Origin: Pachysolen tannophilus NRRL Y-2460
Lineage: Eukaryota > Ascomycota > Pichiomycetes > Alaninales > Pachysolenaceae
Assembly: GCA_001661245.1 (NCBI GenBank)
Contig: KV454013.1
Span: 1,635,057 to 1,666,502, forward strand
Length of the DNA stretch: 31,446 nt
Reading direction: 5' to 3'
Positions within the stretch are counted from its first letter, which is position 1, and every line of letters begins with the position of its first letter. The translations under genes and the position numbers were made by a program. Of this stretch, positions 17,500 through 25,507 are shown piece by piece. Below the pieces are notes generated by a model, which ran no database searches, was not told the origin of the DNA, and saw only the letters and a program-made list of their open reading frames with translations.

Positions 17500-20193
17500 T
17501 TATTGATCGTCATTATCATTGTTGTCATTACTACTACTCATAGCAGCCATTGTGGCACTGACAGCATTATGAAATGCAGAAGACCCAAAATTAATTCCAA
17601 TACCTTGCCCATCATTATTCTCATCGCTCTCATTAGTATTATTACCATGTCCATTATCAGGAGTCGTAGAAGCTGCAGTCAATGAAGCCGGCATAGATGA
17701 CAACGTTGGAGTGTTATTTCTTGAAATTGGGTGGAATGCATTAATATTATTATTTAATGGAAAAGGTGATTGAATAAGTGTGTTTGGATTAGTAGCAAAT
17801 GTCGCAGTGGTTGTGGCAGTTAGACTAGATGCAACGCTTCTGATATCTTCATCATTTTCTGGGTTATTGTTATTGTCATTGATATTATTATTATTATTAT
17901 TAATATCATTATTACTAGGAGTATTATTGTTGCTATCGTTATTATTAAGCATTGTTGATGGATTAGATTGAGAAGACGATGTACCTGTGTTTGAGGATTG
18001 ACTGTTGCCCTGTGAAGATGAGGAAGAAGTTGTTTGCACACACCAGTGCCTGTGATATTCCCATGCTCTAGATTGACACTCTTTCGAACAATATTTGGTT
18101 CTCTTACAACGCCTACATTTAGCAAACTGCCTTGGATATTGCTCCCATTTACCACATTCAAATGATGCGCATTGTCTAACACCACCTTTTGACTCATCTC
18201 TACGGCATGAATTTCTCATTATAACACCAGCCCAATAACAAATGTCATTTTTATGAGTTCCTTTCACTGTAAATTTTTCCACCAAGGGAAAAATATTTAA
18301 AATTTCTAAAGGTTGAATTGACAAATCTTGATCTTCGAGTAAATTGTCATAGATATCATAAAATTCATGATTCCATTTCTGACGAGTCTGTGAAATTTTG
18401 GATAAAGAAACTTTATTGCAAACTGATTTTAGGTTTAAATTTTCTATTGATAGGTTTTTGTTAATGACTGAATTTAATTTGACGTAAATTTTTGATCTTG
18501 AAATTTTATTCTTAGTATTTTCAGTCTTCTCATAATCGTTAATTAATTTATCAAAATAGGCAATAAAATTATTTCTAGAAGTGAAAGAAGAAGAATCCAA
18601 AGAACTTGAGGAATTATTTAATCTTGATGTAGAGTCACTATTATTTAAATCAATGCTATTCAAAGGTAAAATGAAATCGTCAAGTTTGTTATTATCAACT
18701 AATAGGTTGTTATCAGGGCTGGTGGTATCTGCATTTGTTTCACCATGTTGTTCATTATGTCTTGTAACATTTTCATTATTTGTCCGGTGGTGATTGTGAT
18801 TTTGATCTTGGTGGGGTTCATTTCCATTATGACTTTCTGTATCTTCAACTTCTTCTTCTTCTTCAACAACTTCTTCATCGTCATTTTCTAATGCTGGAAC
18901 CGATTGTTGGAAATTTCCCTGGAAATTCAAAAAATCTTGATTTGAACGAAGTGACATTCCAGTGATGATGTGCGTATCTGATAAAACCGGTTTTAAATAA
19001 GAGTATTTTGAAATAAAAGCCAATAGTTGCAATGACCATACAACGTCATCTTCTTTTGGTACCAATATTCCTTTTTGGAAAGTCCTTGGTGAAGTTAATT
19101 CTAATAGTCTTTGCTGGTATTGATTATTATGTACTGCTTGATATTTACTTAGTTTCAATTCTGTTTCATTTATATATTTCAACAATTTTTCATTCAGTTC
19201 ATCTTCATCTTCAGAGTCTTTTAAAGAATTAATTTCATTTACTAAAAACAATTTTTTCTTCAATTCCCCCAAATTATCATGGTTACTATTTACATCATTT
19301 GATGGTAGTAATAAATGATTTTTTCTATAACCGGATAACATTAGAGTATTTCTTCCAAATCTCATATTGGAAGTGGTAGGAGTAGATGTTGTAGGCACAA
19401 CGTTATTATTGTTATTATTATTGTTATTGTTATTGTTGTTGGCTGTGCGGTTAGATTCCTGGTTATTTCTGGTTGCGCTAGAAACAAAAGACAAATTATT
19501 ATTATTCGAAACTTGTTCTTCGTCGGTTCCGGTGCTATTACCGTCCATCTGTATTTGCAGCGCTATACCCAGTGCAAGAGCCAGAGCCAGAGCCAGACCC
19601 TGAGACAGACCCTGACCCGAGCCCAGATCCGAACCCCGAACCAGTCCCAGACCCAGTCCCGAACCCGGTCCCAGCCTCAGCAGTTGTATATGATGCGACA
19701 GCTCGGTATTCTGACTTTGATTCACATTCCGACTTTGATGATGAGCTTGACGGCCCGATGGGTACTTCATACCGTTTGCAACTAAATAATTATCCAAAAC
19801 CGTTGCAATAATAGGAATCATCCCAGCTTCAACAACTTTTTGTCTAATTTTTTCTGTACCCCGTGTACCAATCAATACAAGACATTGAAACAGTAATGAC
19901 CACTTCCATGCAACCAACGGATTATTATTATTATTATTATTCGAGCTCCCATACTTCCCACTTGCATCCAACTTGCATTCATACAACATGTCTATCAATC
20001 TTTCCAAACCACCATCATGAGATAAAGTCTCTCTCACTTTAGCACTTGAAGATGCTAAAAATGTCAAATGATTTAGTGAGTTAACCAAAGGTTTATCCGA
20101 AGTACAATCCAACGCCCTTCTATCATATAACGTTGATGTTATACTTAACGCCGCCCTATTTGAAGTTATCGATCGATAGTTAGAATCTCTCAT
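17500..20193 (-). CDS. MUB1: MYND zinc-finger protein Mub1 (Ubr2 partner)
   Basis: Adaptor of the Rad6-Ubr2-Mub1 ubiquitin ligase that targets Rpn4, the activator of proteasome genes, and some kinetochore substrates. The N-terminus MRDSNYRSITSNRAALSITSTLYDRRALD and the following armadillo-like helices (VNSLNHLTFLASSSAKVRETLSHDGGLERL) match Mub1. A MYND finger occupies residues 675-718, with ligands including C675, C680, C693, C696, C702, C706, H714 and C718. The protein has 897 residues against about 620 in yeast. The extra length is low-complexity: Asn runs (about 85-90 and 258-270), a Gly-Leu/Ala-Leu dipeptide stretch (about 172-209), an acidic segment (about 435-450) and a Ser/Asn/Thr-rich tail after the finger. 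The neighbour across the gap is the proteasome gene RPN9. Confidence 0.93.
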   Translation of the reverse strand: MRDSNYRSITSNRAALSITSTLYDRRALDCTSDKPLVNSLNHLTFLASSSAKVRETLSHDGGLERLIDMLYECKLDASGKYGSSNNNNNNNPLVAWKWSLLFQCLVLIGTRGTEKIRQKVVEAGMIPIIATVLDNYLVANGMKYPSGRQAHHQSRNVNQSQNTELSHHIQLLRLGPGSGLGLGLVRGSDLGSGQGLSQGLALALALALGIALQIQMDGNSTGTDEEQVSNNNNLSFVSSATRNNQESNRTANNNNNNNNNNNNNVVPTTSTPTTSNMRFGRNTLMLSGYRKNHLLLPSNDVNSNHDNLGELKKKLFLVNEINSLKDSEDEDELNEKLLKYINETELKLSKYQAVHNNQYQQRLLELTSPRTFQKGILVPKEDDVVWSLQLLAFISKYSYLKPVLSDTHIITGMSLRSNQDFLNFQGNFQQSVPALENDDEEVVEEEEEVEDTESHNGNEPHQDQNHNHHRTNNENVTRHNEQHGETNADTTSPDNNLLVDNNKLDDFILPLNSIDLNNSDSTSRLNNSSSSLDSSSFTSRNNFIAYFDKLINDYEKTENTKNKISRSKIYVKLNSVINKNLSIENLNLKSVCNKVSLSKISQTRQKWNHEFYDIYDNLLEDQDLSIQPLEILNIFPLVEKFTVKGTHKNDICYWAGVIMRNSCRRDESKGGVRQCASFECGKWEQYPRQFAKCRRCKRTKYCSKECQSRAWEYHRHWCVQTTSSSSSQGNSQSSNTGTSSSQSNPSTMLNNNDSNNNTPSNNDINNNNNNINDNNNNPENDEDIRSVASSLTATTTATFATNPNTLIQSPFPLNNNINAFHPISRNNTPTLSSMPASLTAASTTPDNGHGNNTNESDENNDGQGIGINFGSSAFHNAVSATMAAMSSSNDNNDNDDQ
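19567..19677. repeat. GC-rich hexamer repeat inside MUB1
   Basis: About 110 bp of degenerate six-base units of the form CCNGAN on the plus strand, in an otherwise AT-rich gene. Read as MUB1 (minus strand) it encodes alternating Gly-Leu, Ser-Gly and Ala-Leu dipeptides. It keeps the frame because the unit is six bases. The local GC content is far above the surroundings. Confidence 0.8.
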
Positions 20194-20360
20194 AATAGAA
20201 AGAAAGAAATGAAAGTGTTCACTTTTATCTTTTAAATCTTTTTAGTAAATGATGATTAACTAGCAGCAGTAAATAATATCTCTAATCAAAGGAAAAAAAA
20301 AAAAATAGAAAAAGAAAAAAAAAAAAAAAAAAAAACAAAAAAAAAAAAAAAAAAAAAAAA

Positions 20361-20638
20361 NNNNNNNNNNNNNNNNNNNNNNNNNNNNNNNNNNNNNNNN
20401 NNNNNNNNNNNNNNNNNNNNNNNNNNNNNNNNNNNNNNNNNNNNNNNNNNNNNNNNNNNNNNNNNNNNNNNNNNNNNNNNNNNNNNNNNNNNNNNNNNNN
20501 NNNNNNNNNNNNNNNNNNNNNNNNNNNNNNNNNNNNNNNNNNNNNNNNNNNNNNNNNNNNNNNNNNNNNNNNNNNNNNNNNNNNNNNNNNNNNNNNNNNN
20601 NNNNNNNNNNNNNNNNNNNNNNNNNNNNNNNNNNNNNN
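20361..20638. other. Assembly gap (278 N)
   Basis: Unresolved bases flanked by poly-A on both sides, consistent with an assembly that failed in a long homopolymer. The true length and content are unknown. The open frame that appears to run through it is meaningless. Confidence 0.99.
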
Positions 20639-20745
20639 AAAAAAAAAAAAAAAAAAAAACTTTTAACCAAAATGCTATCTAGAAGAGACAATTATTACGA
20701 TGAATATCGAATAGCCATTTAAGAAGAACTTAATGAATGAGTTAT

Positions 20746-20776
20746 ATAATTATTATTATTATTATTATTATTATTA
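20746..20776. repeat. ATT trinucleotide microsatellite
   Basis: About ten tandem ATT units right of the gap, in intergenic sequence. Confidence 0.85.
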
Positions 20777-21120
20777 TGTGATCATGTTCGTTTTTCCTCT
20801 TATTACTTTTCTTTACTTTTTTTTTGGCGTTTACATAATTTTTGAGGGTGGCAAGATAAGATTTCCTAAAACGGAAATTGAAATAGAAAAGGGGAAAAAG
20901 AGGAAGCAGAATTACTATATTAAGGAATTACTGCATTTGGATCGGAAATAGATCATTAGAACTAGATCATTAGAAATATTGAAGGTGTTGCAATTAGATA
21001 TAGTAATATATATATATATATATATATCTATATATTGGAAAGATTCTATCTAGGCGAATTGGAATAGCTGCTATATAAGGAGACAAAGATGTAACCTATA
21101 ATATGTTATACTATACTATA

Positions 21121-22320
21121 CTATACCCAGACCTGTTTGCCGTTGTCGGCCATGTAATCGGATAACTTGCTAACGTTGTTATTCCAGTCGACGAGTTTAT
21201 TTCTTATGATTTCAATTTGTGGTTTATTCATTGTTCTTGGTTGGACCCAAGTGATTTCAATTTCCTTGTTTACCTGGTTGATGTAGCCCTTGATCAAGTT
21301 TAAAGATAAACACTTCATGCAAAGATGTTCGATTTCAGCCAGAGTTGATAAATTTGTAATTTCTTTTAAAATCTCATCATAAGTTAAAATCTTTCTATTT
21401 GAACTTTTAATAAAAATTAATTTAATAAAAGTCATTATACAAATTTTTTCATTTAAAAATTTTAAATCTAATGAATTTAAACTTTTTTTTATATCTTTTT
21501 CATTTTTCAGTAAAATTTTATTAAATTCAATTAAATTTCCATCATTTAAACTTAAAATTAATTTTTTTAACCATTCAATTTTTAAATTATTAAAAATTTC
21601 ATGCATTATAATTTCTCCAAAATTATAAATTTTATTACCTAAAATTGCTGAAATACTTAAATTATAAATAAATTCATCTTTTTGATCTTTTAAAATTGTT
21701 AAATCATTATTAATACATGCCAAATATAATAAACTTGTCTTGTAATAACTATTATAATCTGAACTTAATTTTTGATAATTAGATAATGTCTTATAATAAC
21801 TAGCATTAATTCTATTATCAATTGAATTTAATTGATCAATTTTTAATTGACAATCATCTAAAAGTTTTTTTGCATCATCAATTTCTGAAAGTTGTAATTT
21901 AATATTTGCAATTTCACAAGAAATGAAAACTAATGCTTGTGTATATTGATCATTTTTATCTTCTTTTTCCAATTTTTCAGAATCTTTTAAAATTTTTAAT
22001 TTTAAATCATTTAATAATGATAAACTTTCATCTGCAGTTTCAACTTCATCTAATGATGCCAATAAAAATTGAATCAATTTTAATAAATTAATCTTATTAT
22101 AAAAATTTAAAATAAACCTTTGAAATAATCTTAATCTAATCCCACGAGAATGTTCAGATCCATAAAAATCTGTTTCCAATACAAGAGTTAATTGATACCA
22201 TAATTTACGTTCATATAAATCTTCAAGTTGATAAAATACAGCAGACAATTCAGGACTACTATTCTCCCTTAAAACAGCTAAAACAGTGGGAATATCAGCA
22301 TCAATCTCCATAACACTCAT
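21121..22320 (-). CDS. RPN9: 26S proteasome lid subunit Rpn9
   Basis: PCI-domain subunit of the 19S regulatory-particle lid (human PSMD11/PSMD13 class; PSMD13 is the orthologue), needed for lid assembly and Rpn10 incorporation. The 399 residues (yeast 393) begin MSVMEIDADIPTVLAVLRENSSPEL and contain the characteristic YERKLWYQLTLVLE and a helical solenoid. The PCI winged helix lies at about 200-370, and the C-terminal KGYINQVNKEIEITWVQPR followed by a last long helix is typical of Rpn9. It is tandem with the upstream PTM1-like gene (same strand, 466 bp between). A PACE-like element lies 128-136 bp before the ATG. Codon use is AT-rich, like its neighbours. The identity is firm. Confidence 0.94.
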   Translation of the reverse strand: MSVMEIDADIPTVLAVLRENSSPELSAVFYQLEDLYERKLWYQLTLVLETDFYGSEHSRGIRLRLFQRFILNFYNKINLLKLIQFLLASLDEVETADESLSLLNDLKLKILKDSEKLEKEDKNDQYTQALVFISCEIANIKLQLSEIDDAKKLLDDCQLKIDQLNSIDNRINASYYKTLSNYQKLSSDYNSYYKTSLLYLACINNDLTILKDQKDEFIYNLSISAILGNKIYNFGEIIMHEIFNNLKIEWLKKLILSLNDGNLIEFNKILLKNEKDIKKSLNSLDLKFLNEKICIMTFIKLIFIKSSNRKILTYDEILKEITNLSTLAEIEHLCMKCLSLNLIKGYINQVNKEIEITWVQPRTMNKPQIEIIRNKLVDWNNNVSKLSDYMADNGKQVWV

Positions 22321-22786
22321 GACTTTACCTTGTTACTAATACTACTACTAATATCACTTAATATCACTATTACTAATTTATAGAAACAACTCAGTTCAAC
22401 CTCTTTTTAATCTTTACTCTCTTGAGTTGTTCATTCAAATTAATAATAGTGGCAACTTTTACTTAATGTTGTTATTTGGACACAACATCTTTTGTGTCTA
22501 CAGTGCACTACTATTTTCTTTTCTCTTTCTCTTTACTTTTTATATATGAAAAGGCTTTTCCAATAATAATATATATATTACTGAATCTTTGTATTTAATA
22601 TTATATAACAGAACAGAAAAGACAATCATGAGAGAATATTAATACTGATTATATTCCTTTTGATTTCGATTTTTTCATTTTTTTTTTTTTTTTTTTTCTT
22701 CTTTATTAGGTTATTTTTCTCTAAAAGTTTTTTCTTTTCTTTTTTTTTTTTTTTTCTTTTAAGTATATAAAAAAAAGTGGAAATTT
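22321..22786. other. RPN9 promoter and PTM1-like 3' spacer
   Basis: 466 bp holding the RPN9 promoter. Besides the PACE-like site at 22448-22456, it has two overlapping short inverted repeats at 22466-22498 (ATGTTGT/ACAACAT and GACACAA/TTGTGTC) and T tracts at about 22678-22697 and 22739-22755 that probably belong to the PTM1-like terminator. No gene is seen. Confidence 0.55.
22448..22456 (+). promoter_or_regulatory. PACE-like Rpn4 site upstream of RPN9
   Basis: AGTGGCAAC matches the proteasome-associated control element GGTGGCAAA at seven of nine positions, including the TGGCAA core. It sits 128-136 bp upstream of the RPN9 start, the usual zone for PACE. If real, Rpn4 would drive RPN9 as in S. 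cerevisiae. A chance match cannot be excluded. Confidence 0.45.
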
Positions 22787-24646
22787 CTAATCATCTTTCT
22801 TCTTTGTGTGTTGTGTACTTTCCCACTCATCGAACCCATCCTCCTCGTCTTCGTCTTCTTCTTCTTCTTCATCATTTTCATCTAATTGAAAAATAGTTTT
22901 CCCAGTTTTAGCTGGGGCGTGCTGTGTACTTCCTGAACCTCCAACGGTGGCTGCAGTAGCCCCAGCGGTCCCAGCGGTCCCAGCGCCCGTACTTGGTTTT
23001 TGTTTTTTCTTATTGAAATCATCAATGTTGTCATCATCATCTTCATCTGCGTTATCTGCATCCTCTCCCAACTCTAAATCAATACTGTCATTGTCGTGAT
23101 TGATTTTACTGTACAGAGGAGGATCGACAAATGGATTTCCTGCCAGACCACCATTTGTTGCTTGTTGATCAGTTTCATCATCACTTTGTAAATCGTCCAA
23201 TTCAAATTCGGTTCCTTGCATTTGATGACCCATTCCAGCGTTTGCCTCTGAATCATTTTGAGGTAATTGTGATGATGCAGCAAGCATATAAGATGTATCA
23301 GTTGGTCTCCATATTATTGCAATACCAATGAAAACAACAAAGTATAAACATGATGGCCAAAAATCCATCAATACATCATTAAATTTCCAAAATTTTTCTA
23401 TAGCATTTGTAACTGAATCATTGAAAAATAATAATGTAACAATAACCATTGCAAGTACCATCATTAATAATGAGAAAAAAATTAATTTAAAAAGTTTTTT
23501 ATACATATTAAGTTTTATAATTTGTCTATTTTCAGTAAGAAATTTCACAGTTTTAGAAAGTGATGATAAAATTAAAAAATAGAAAATTGTTAATGTAATT
23601 GCTAATGGTAGAGTACTTAATAATGTTAAAAGTGAATTTTTCCATGAACTATTACTTGATTCTGTTGATGTAGTTGCTGCTGTTGGATTTGTTGAAATTG
23701 AAGATTCTCTAATATAACTAACAATTAGATAAAAAACACCAAATATAAAATGAATTAAACCTAATAATTTACATTTTAACATTAATTTTTTGTTTAATTT
23801 TGGATATACAACCCCATAACCCAATGAAATTATTAATAATAAGAAAAATGAAAATGAAATTTTGAATGAATTTAAAACACTAATGAAAAACATATAAAAT
23901 TTAATTCCTGCAGGTAATGGATAACGTTTATTATTATTTTGAACATCATATAATGACCATATTAATATATTTTCCACTGTTAAAAAAATGAAAAATCCTG
24001 CAAGATATTTTTGTAATAATAATAATTCCAGTCTATGTTTAAAAACTTGAAATAAATAAATACATAAACAAACTGCATAAATTACAGCTAATAATCCATA
24101 TAATGGTAATTTTGAAATTTCTGAAGCTGCCAAATTACCAAATGCATTTTGAAAATTGATCAATATTTTATAATTAGTTGCAGTAGCTGAATAAGTAGCA
24201 ACACAATAATAACCTGTTTCTTTAACAAAATATGTTAAATCATTATCTCCAATTTCTGTTAACCTTGTTGATAATACTTGATTATAACTTGTTGCATTAG
24301 ACTCAAGAATAAATGTATTTTGCATTGAAGTATTACAATAATCTAATGCAATTAAACTTTCATCACAAATATATCTTTCAACACCATCAACTTCCACTCC
24401 AATAGTATCAATATCTCTATATTCAAAAATCACCACAGAAACATCAATATCATCACTATTACCCAGTTCATTTTGGAAACTTTGTAAATTAAGTTTTATA
24501 AATGGATTATTAATATTTCCTGACCAATCATTTTTAGAATACATTCCAGTACAAACTTGAGAATCTTTCCAAGTAACAAATGCTTTATTTGCCGACACCG
24601 ATACCGCAAATACAAGCGGTATTAGAAACAATTCAAGTATCTTCAT
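22787..24646 (-). CDS. PTM1: PTM1/GPR107-like seven-TM Golgi/endosomal protein (GOST family)
   Basis: Member of the lung seven-transmembrane receptor/GOST family (yeast Ptm1 and its paralogue YHL017W), Golgi and late-endosome proteins with a proposed trafficking role. It has a clear signal peptide (MKILELFLIPLVFAVSVSA, residues 1-19). The N-terminal luminal domain (about 20-175) has several Cys and N-glycosylation sites and ends near VKETGYYCV. About seven TM helices follow from about 185 to 445, including FAGFFIFLTVENI-type and LIISLGYGVVYP segments, the latter a family hallmark, and the domain closes with IIWRPTDTSYMLAAS. The long cytosolic tail (about 455-619) is acidic, with Asp/Glu runs at about 530-545 and 585-600 and an Ala/Gly/Thr patch between. 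At 619 aa it is longer than yeast Ptm1 (523) because of this tail. Which of the two yeast paralogues is closer cannot be decided here. Confidence 0.85.
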   Translation of the reverse strand: MKILELFLIPLVFAVSVSANKAFVTWKDSQVCTGMYSKNDWSGNINNPFIKLNLQSFQNELGNSDDIDVSVVIFEYRDIDTIGVEVDGVERYICDESLIALDYCNTSMQNTFILESNATSYNQVLSTRLTEIGDNDLTYFVKETGYYCVATYSATATNYKILINFQNAFGNLAASEISKLPLYGLLAVIYAVCLCIYLFQVFKHRLELLLLQKYLAGFFIFLTVENILIWSLYDVQNNNKRYPLPAGIKFYMFFISVLNSFKISFSFFLLLIISLGYGVVYPKLNKKLMLKCKLLGLIHFIFGVFYLIVSYIRESSISTNPTAATTSTESSNSSWKNSLLTLLSTLPLAITLTIFYFLILSSLSKTVKFLTENRQIIKLNMYKKLFKLIFFSLLMMVLAMVIVTLLFFNDSVTNAIEKFWKFNDVLMDFWPSCLYFVVFIGIAIIWRPTDTSYMLAASSQLPQNDSEANAGMGHQMQGTEFELDDLQSDDETDQQATNGGLAGNPFVDPPLYSKINHDNDSIDLELGEDADNADEDDDDNIDDFNKKKQKPSTGAGTAGTAGATAATVGGSGSTQHAPAKTGKTIFQLDENDEEEEEDEDEEDGFDEWESTQHTKKKDD

Positions 24647-24856
24647 GATTGCATTGGGGTTCTCCTAATAAAATTTTCCAAGAGAAAAAAAATACAAAAA
24701 AAAAAAATTTCAAATATATATATATATATATATTAATTGTTTTAATGATAATTAGTTGTTCCGCTGGTCGTTCAAGGCCCATACTATATCATACTATATT
24801 ATGGTATGAACCGTTGTTCACTTTCTAAGACTTCCACAGCCCTTTAAATAAAGAGA

Positions 24857-24919
24857 AGAAAAAAAAAATTATTTCTTAGCACAACAGGGGCTGGAGCTAA
24901 GAAATAATTTTTTTTTTCT
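24857..24919. repeat. Perfect 24-bp inverted repeat with a 15-bp loop
   Basis: The left arm 24857-24880 and right arm 24896-24919 are exact reverse complements. Each has a ten-base A or T run joined to a non-repetitive half containing ATTTCTTAGC or its complement. The loop, 24881-24895, is GC-rich (core CAGGGGCTGG). Neither arm extends further. It could extrude as a cruciform or fold as RNA. The non-homopolymer half of each arm (14 bp) makes this more than a pairing of A and T runs. Confidence 0.85.
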
Positions 24920-24920
24920 A

Positions 24921-24955
24921 AAACGCGGTAGTGCACTTTAAACGCGGCGGCACTT
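24921..24955 (+). promoter_or_regulatory. Tandem AAACGCGG...GCACTT elements
   Basis: Two composite units, AAACGCGG at 24921-24928 with GCACTT at 24933-24938, and AAACGCGG at 24940-24947 with GCACTT at 24950-24955. The spacers are 4 and 2 bp. They directly abut the right arm of the 24-bp inverted repeat. The ACGCGG core recalls MCB-like or RSC3-type CGCG sites, but the factor is unknown. They could serve CYM1, the PTM1-like gene or both. Confidence 0.5.
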
Positions 24956-25447
24956 GAAAGAAAGTTCACTTAGTCTCTCTCACTTGCAAACTCCGATATC
25001 CCAAGTCTATCTTAAATGAAACTTTTATTTGAATGAATACACACTACTTAACCAAAAAAAAGAAGTCAGGTATACCTACCACCCCTGTATATATAGAAAA
25101 AATAAGGAAAAGAGAGATAGATATATTGATATATCAGGGCTGTGCAACTACAAAAAAAAAAAGATTTTTTATTTTCTTCTTTTATTCACTTTCCCGATTC
25201 AGATACTTGATAAGCGAGGAACTACTACAACAAACTTTTTTTTCTACTACCCGATTCAGCATATTGATTTTGGCAACACTCCTATATTTATTGTGGTGTA
25301 AAAAAATTTTTTTCTTCTTGAAAACAGCTAAAACAGTCGTGGAGTGAAATCACAAAAATTTGTGTGTGTGTTTTTTTTTTTTTTTTTTGATTTTTTCTTT
25401 TTTTGTAAGAGTTGCAGCGAGAAGAGAAGCGAAACGGTAATTTTTAT

Positions 25448-25498
25448 ATGTATTTTTATATTATGGTATTATTAAATATATTATTTATAAATTATTAA
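25448..25498 (+). promoter_or_regulatory. 16-codon uORF before CYM1
   Basis: ATG at 25448, a second in-frame ATG at 25463, and TAA at 25496-25498, 9 nt before the CYM1 ATG. The encoded peptide is hydrophobic (MYFYIMVLLNILFINY). It matters only if the mRNA starts upstream of it. Confidence 0.4.
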
Positions 25499-25507
25499 GA
25501 AAACAAG

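Larger units (their letters stand above)
20194..21120. other. Spacer MUB1 to RPN9 with an assembly gap
   Basis: It includes the MUB1 promoter (from 20194), A-homopolymers on both sides of the gap, an ATT microsatellite at about 20746-20776, an alternating TA run at about 21003-21026 and ACTAT pentamer repeats at about 21108-21125. The visible flanks show no convincing gene. The weak open frame 20733-20951 starts in the microsatellite. Confidence 0.6.
24647..25507. other. Divergent promoter region, PTM1-like to CYM1
   Basis: 861 bp shared by two outward-reading genes. In order it holds an alternating AT run (about 24715-24732), ACTATAT-rich repeats (about 24781-24803), the perfect inverted repeat at 24857-24919, the AAACGCGG tandem motif at 24921-24955, T tracts (about 25372-25388) and the CYM1 uORF at 25448-25498. 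Two open frames at 25029-25347 overlap each other and look random. Confidence 0.6.

Noticed and set aside
19513-19811. Plus-strand open frames with Pro-Glu/Pro-Asp repeats over MUB1
   Set aside because: They are the antisense reading of the GC-rich hexamer repeat within a well-supported MUB1 frame.
20260-20691. Open frame across the N gap
   Set aside because: It is made of homopolymer and unknown bases only.
25029-25347. Two overlapping plus-strand ORFs of 90 and 104 codons upstream of CYM1
   Set aside because: They overlap in different frames, are Lys/Phe/Thr-rich from A/T runs, and resemble nothing known.
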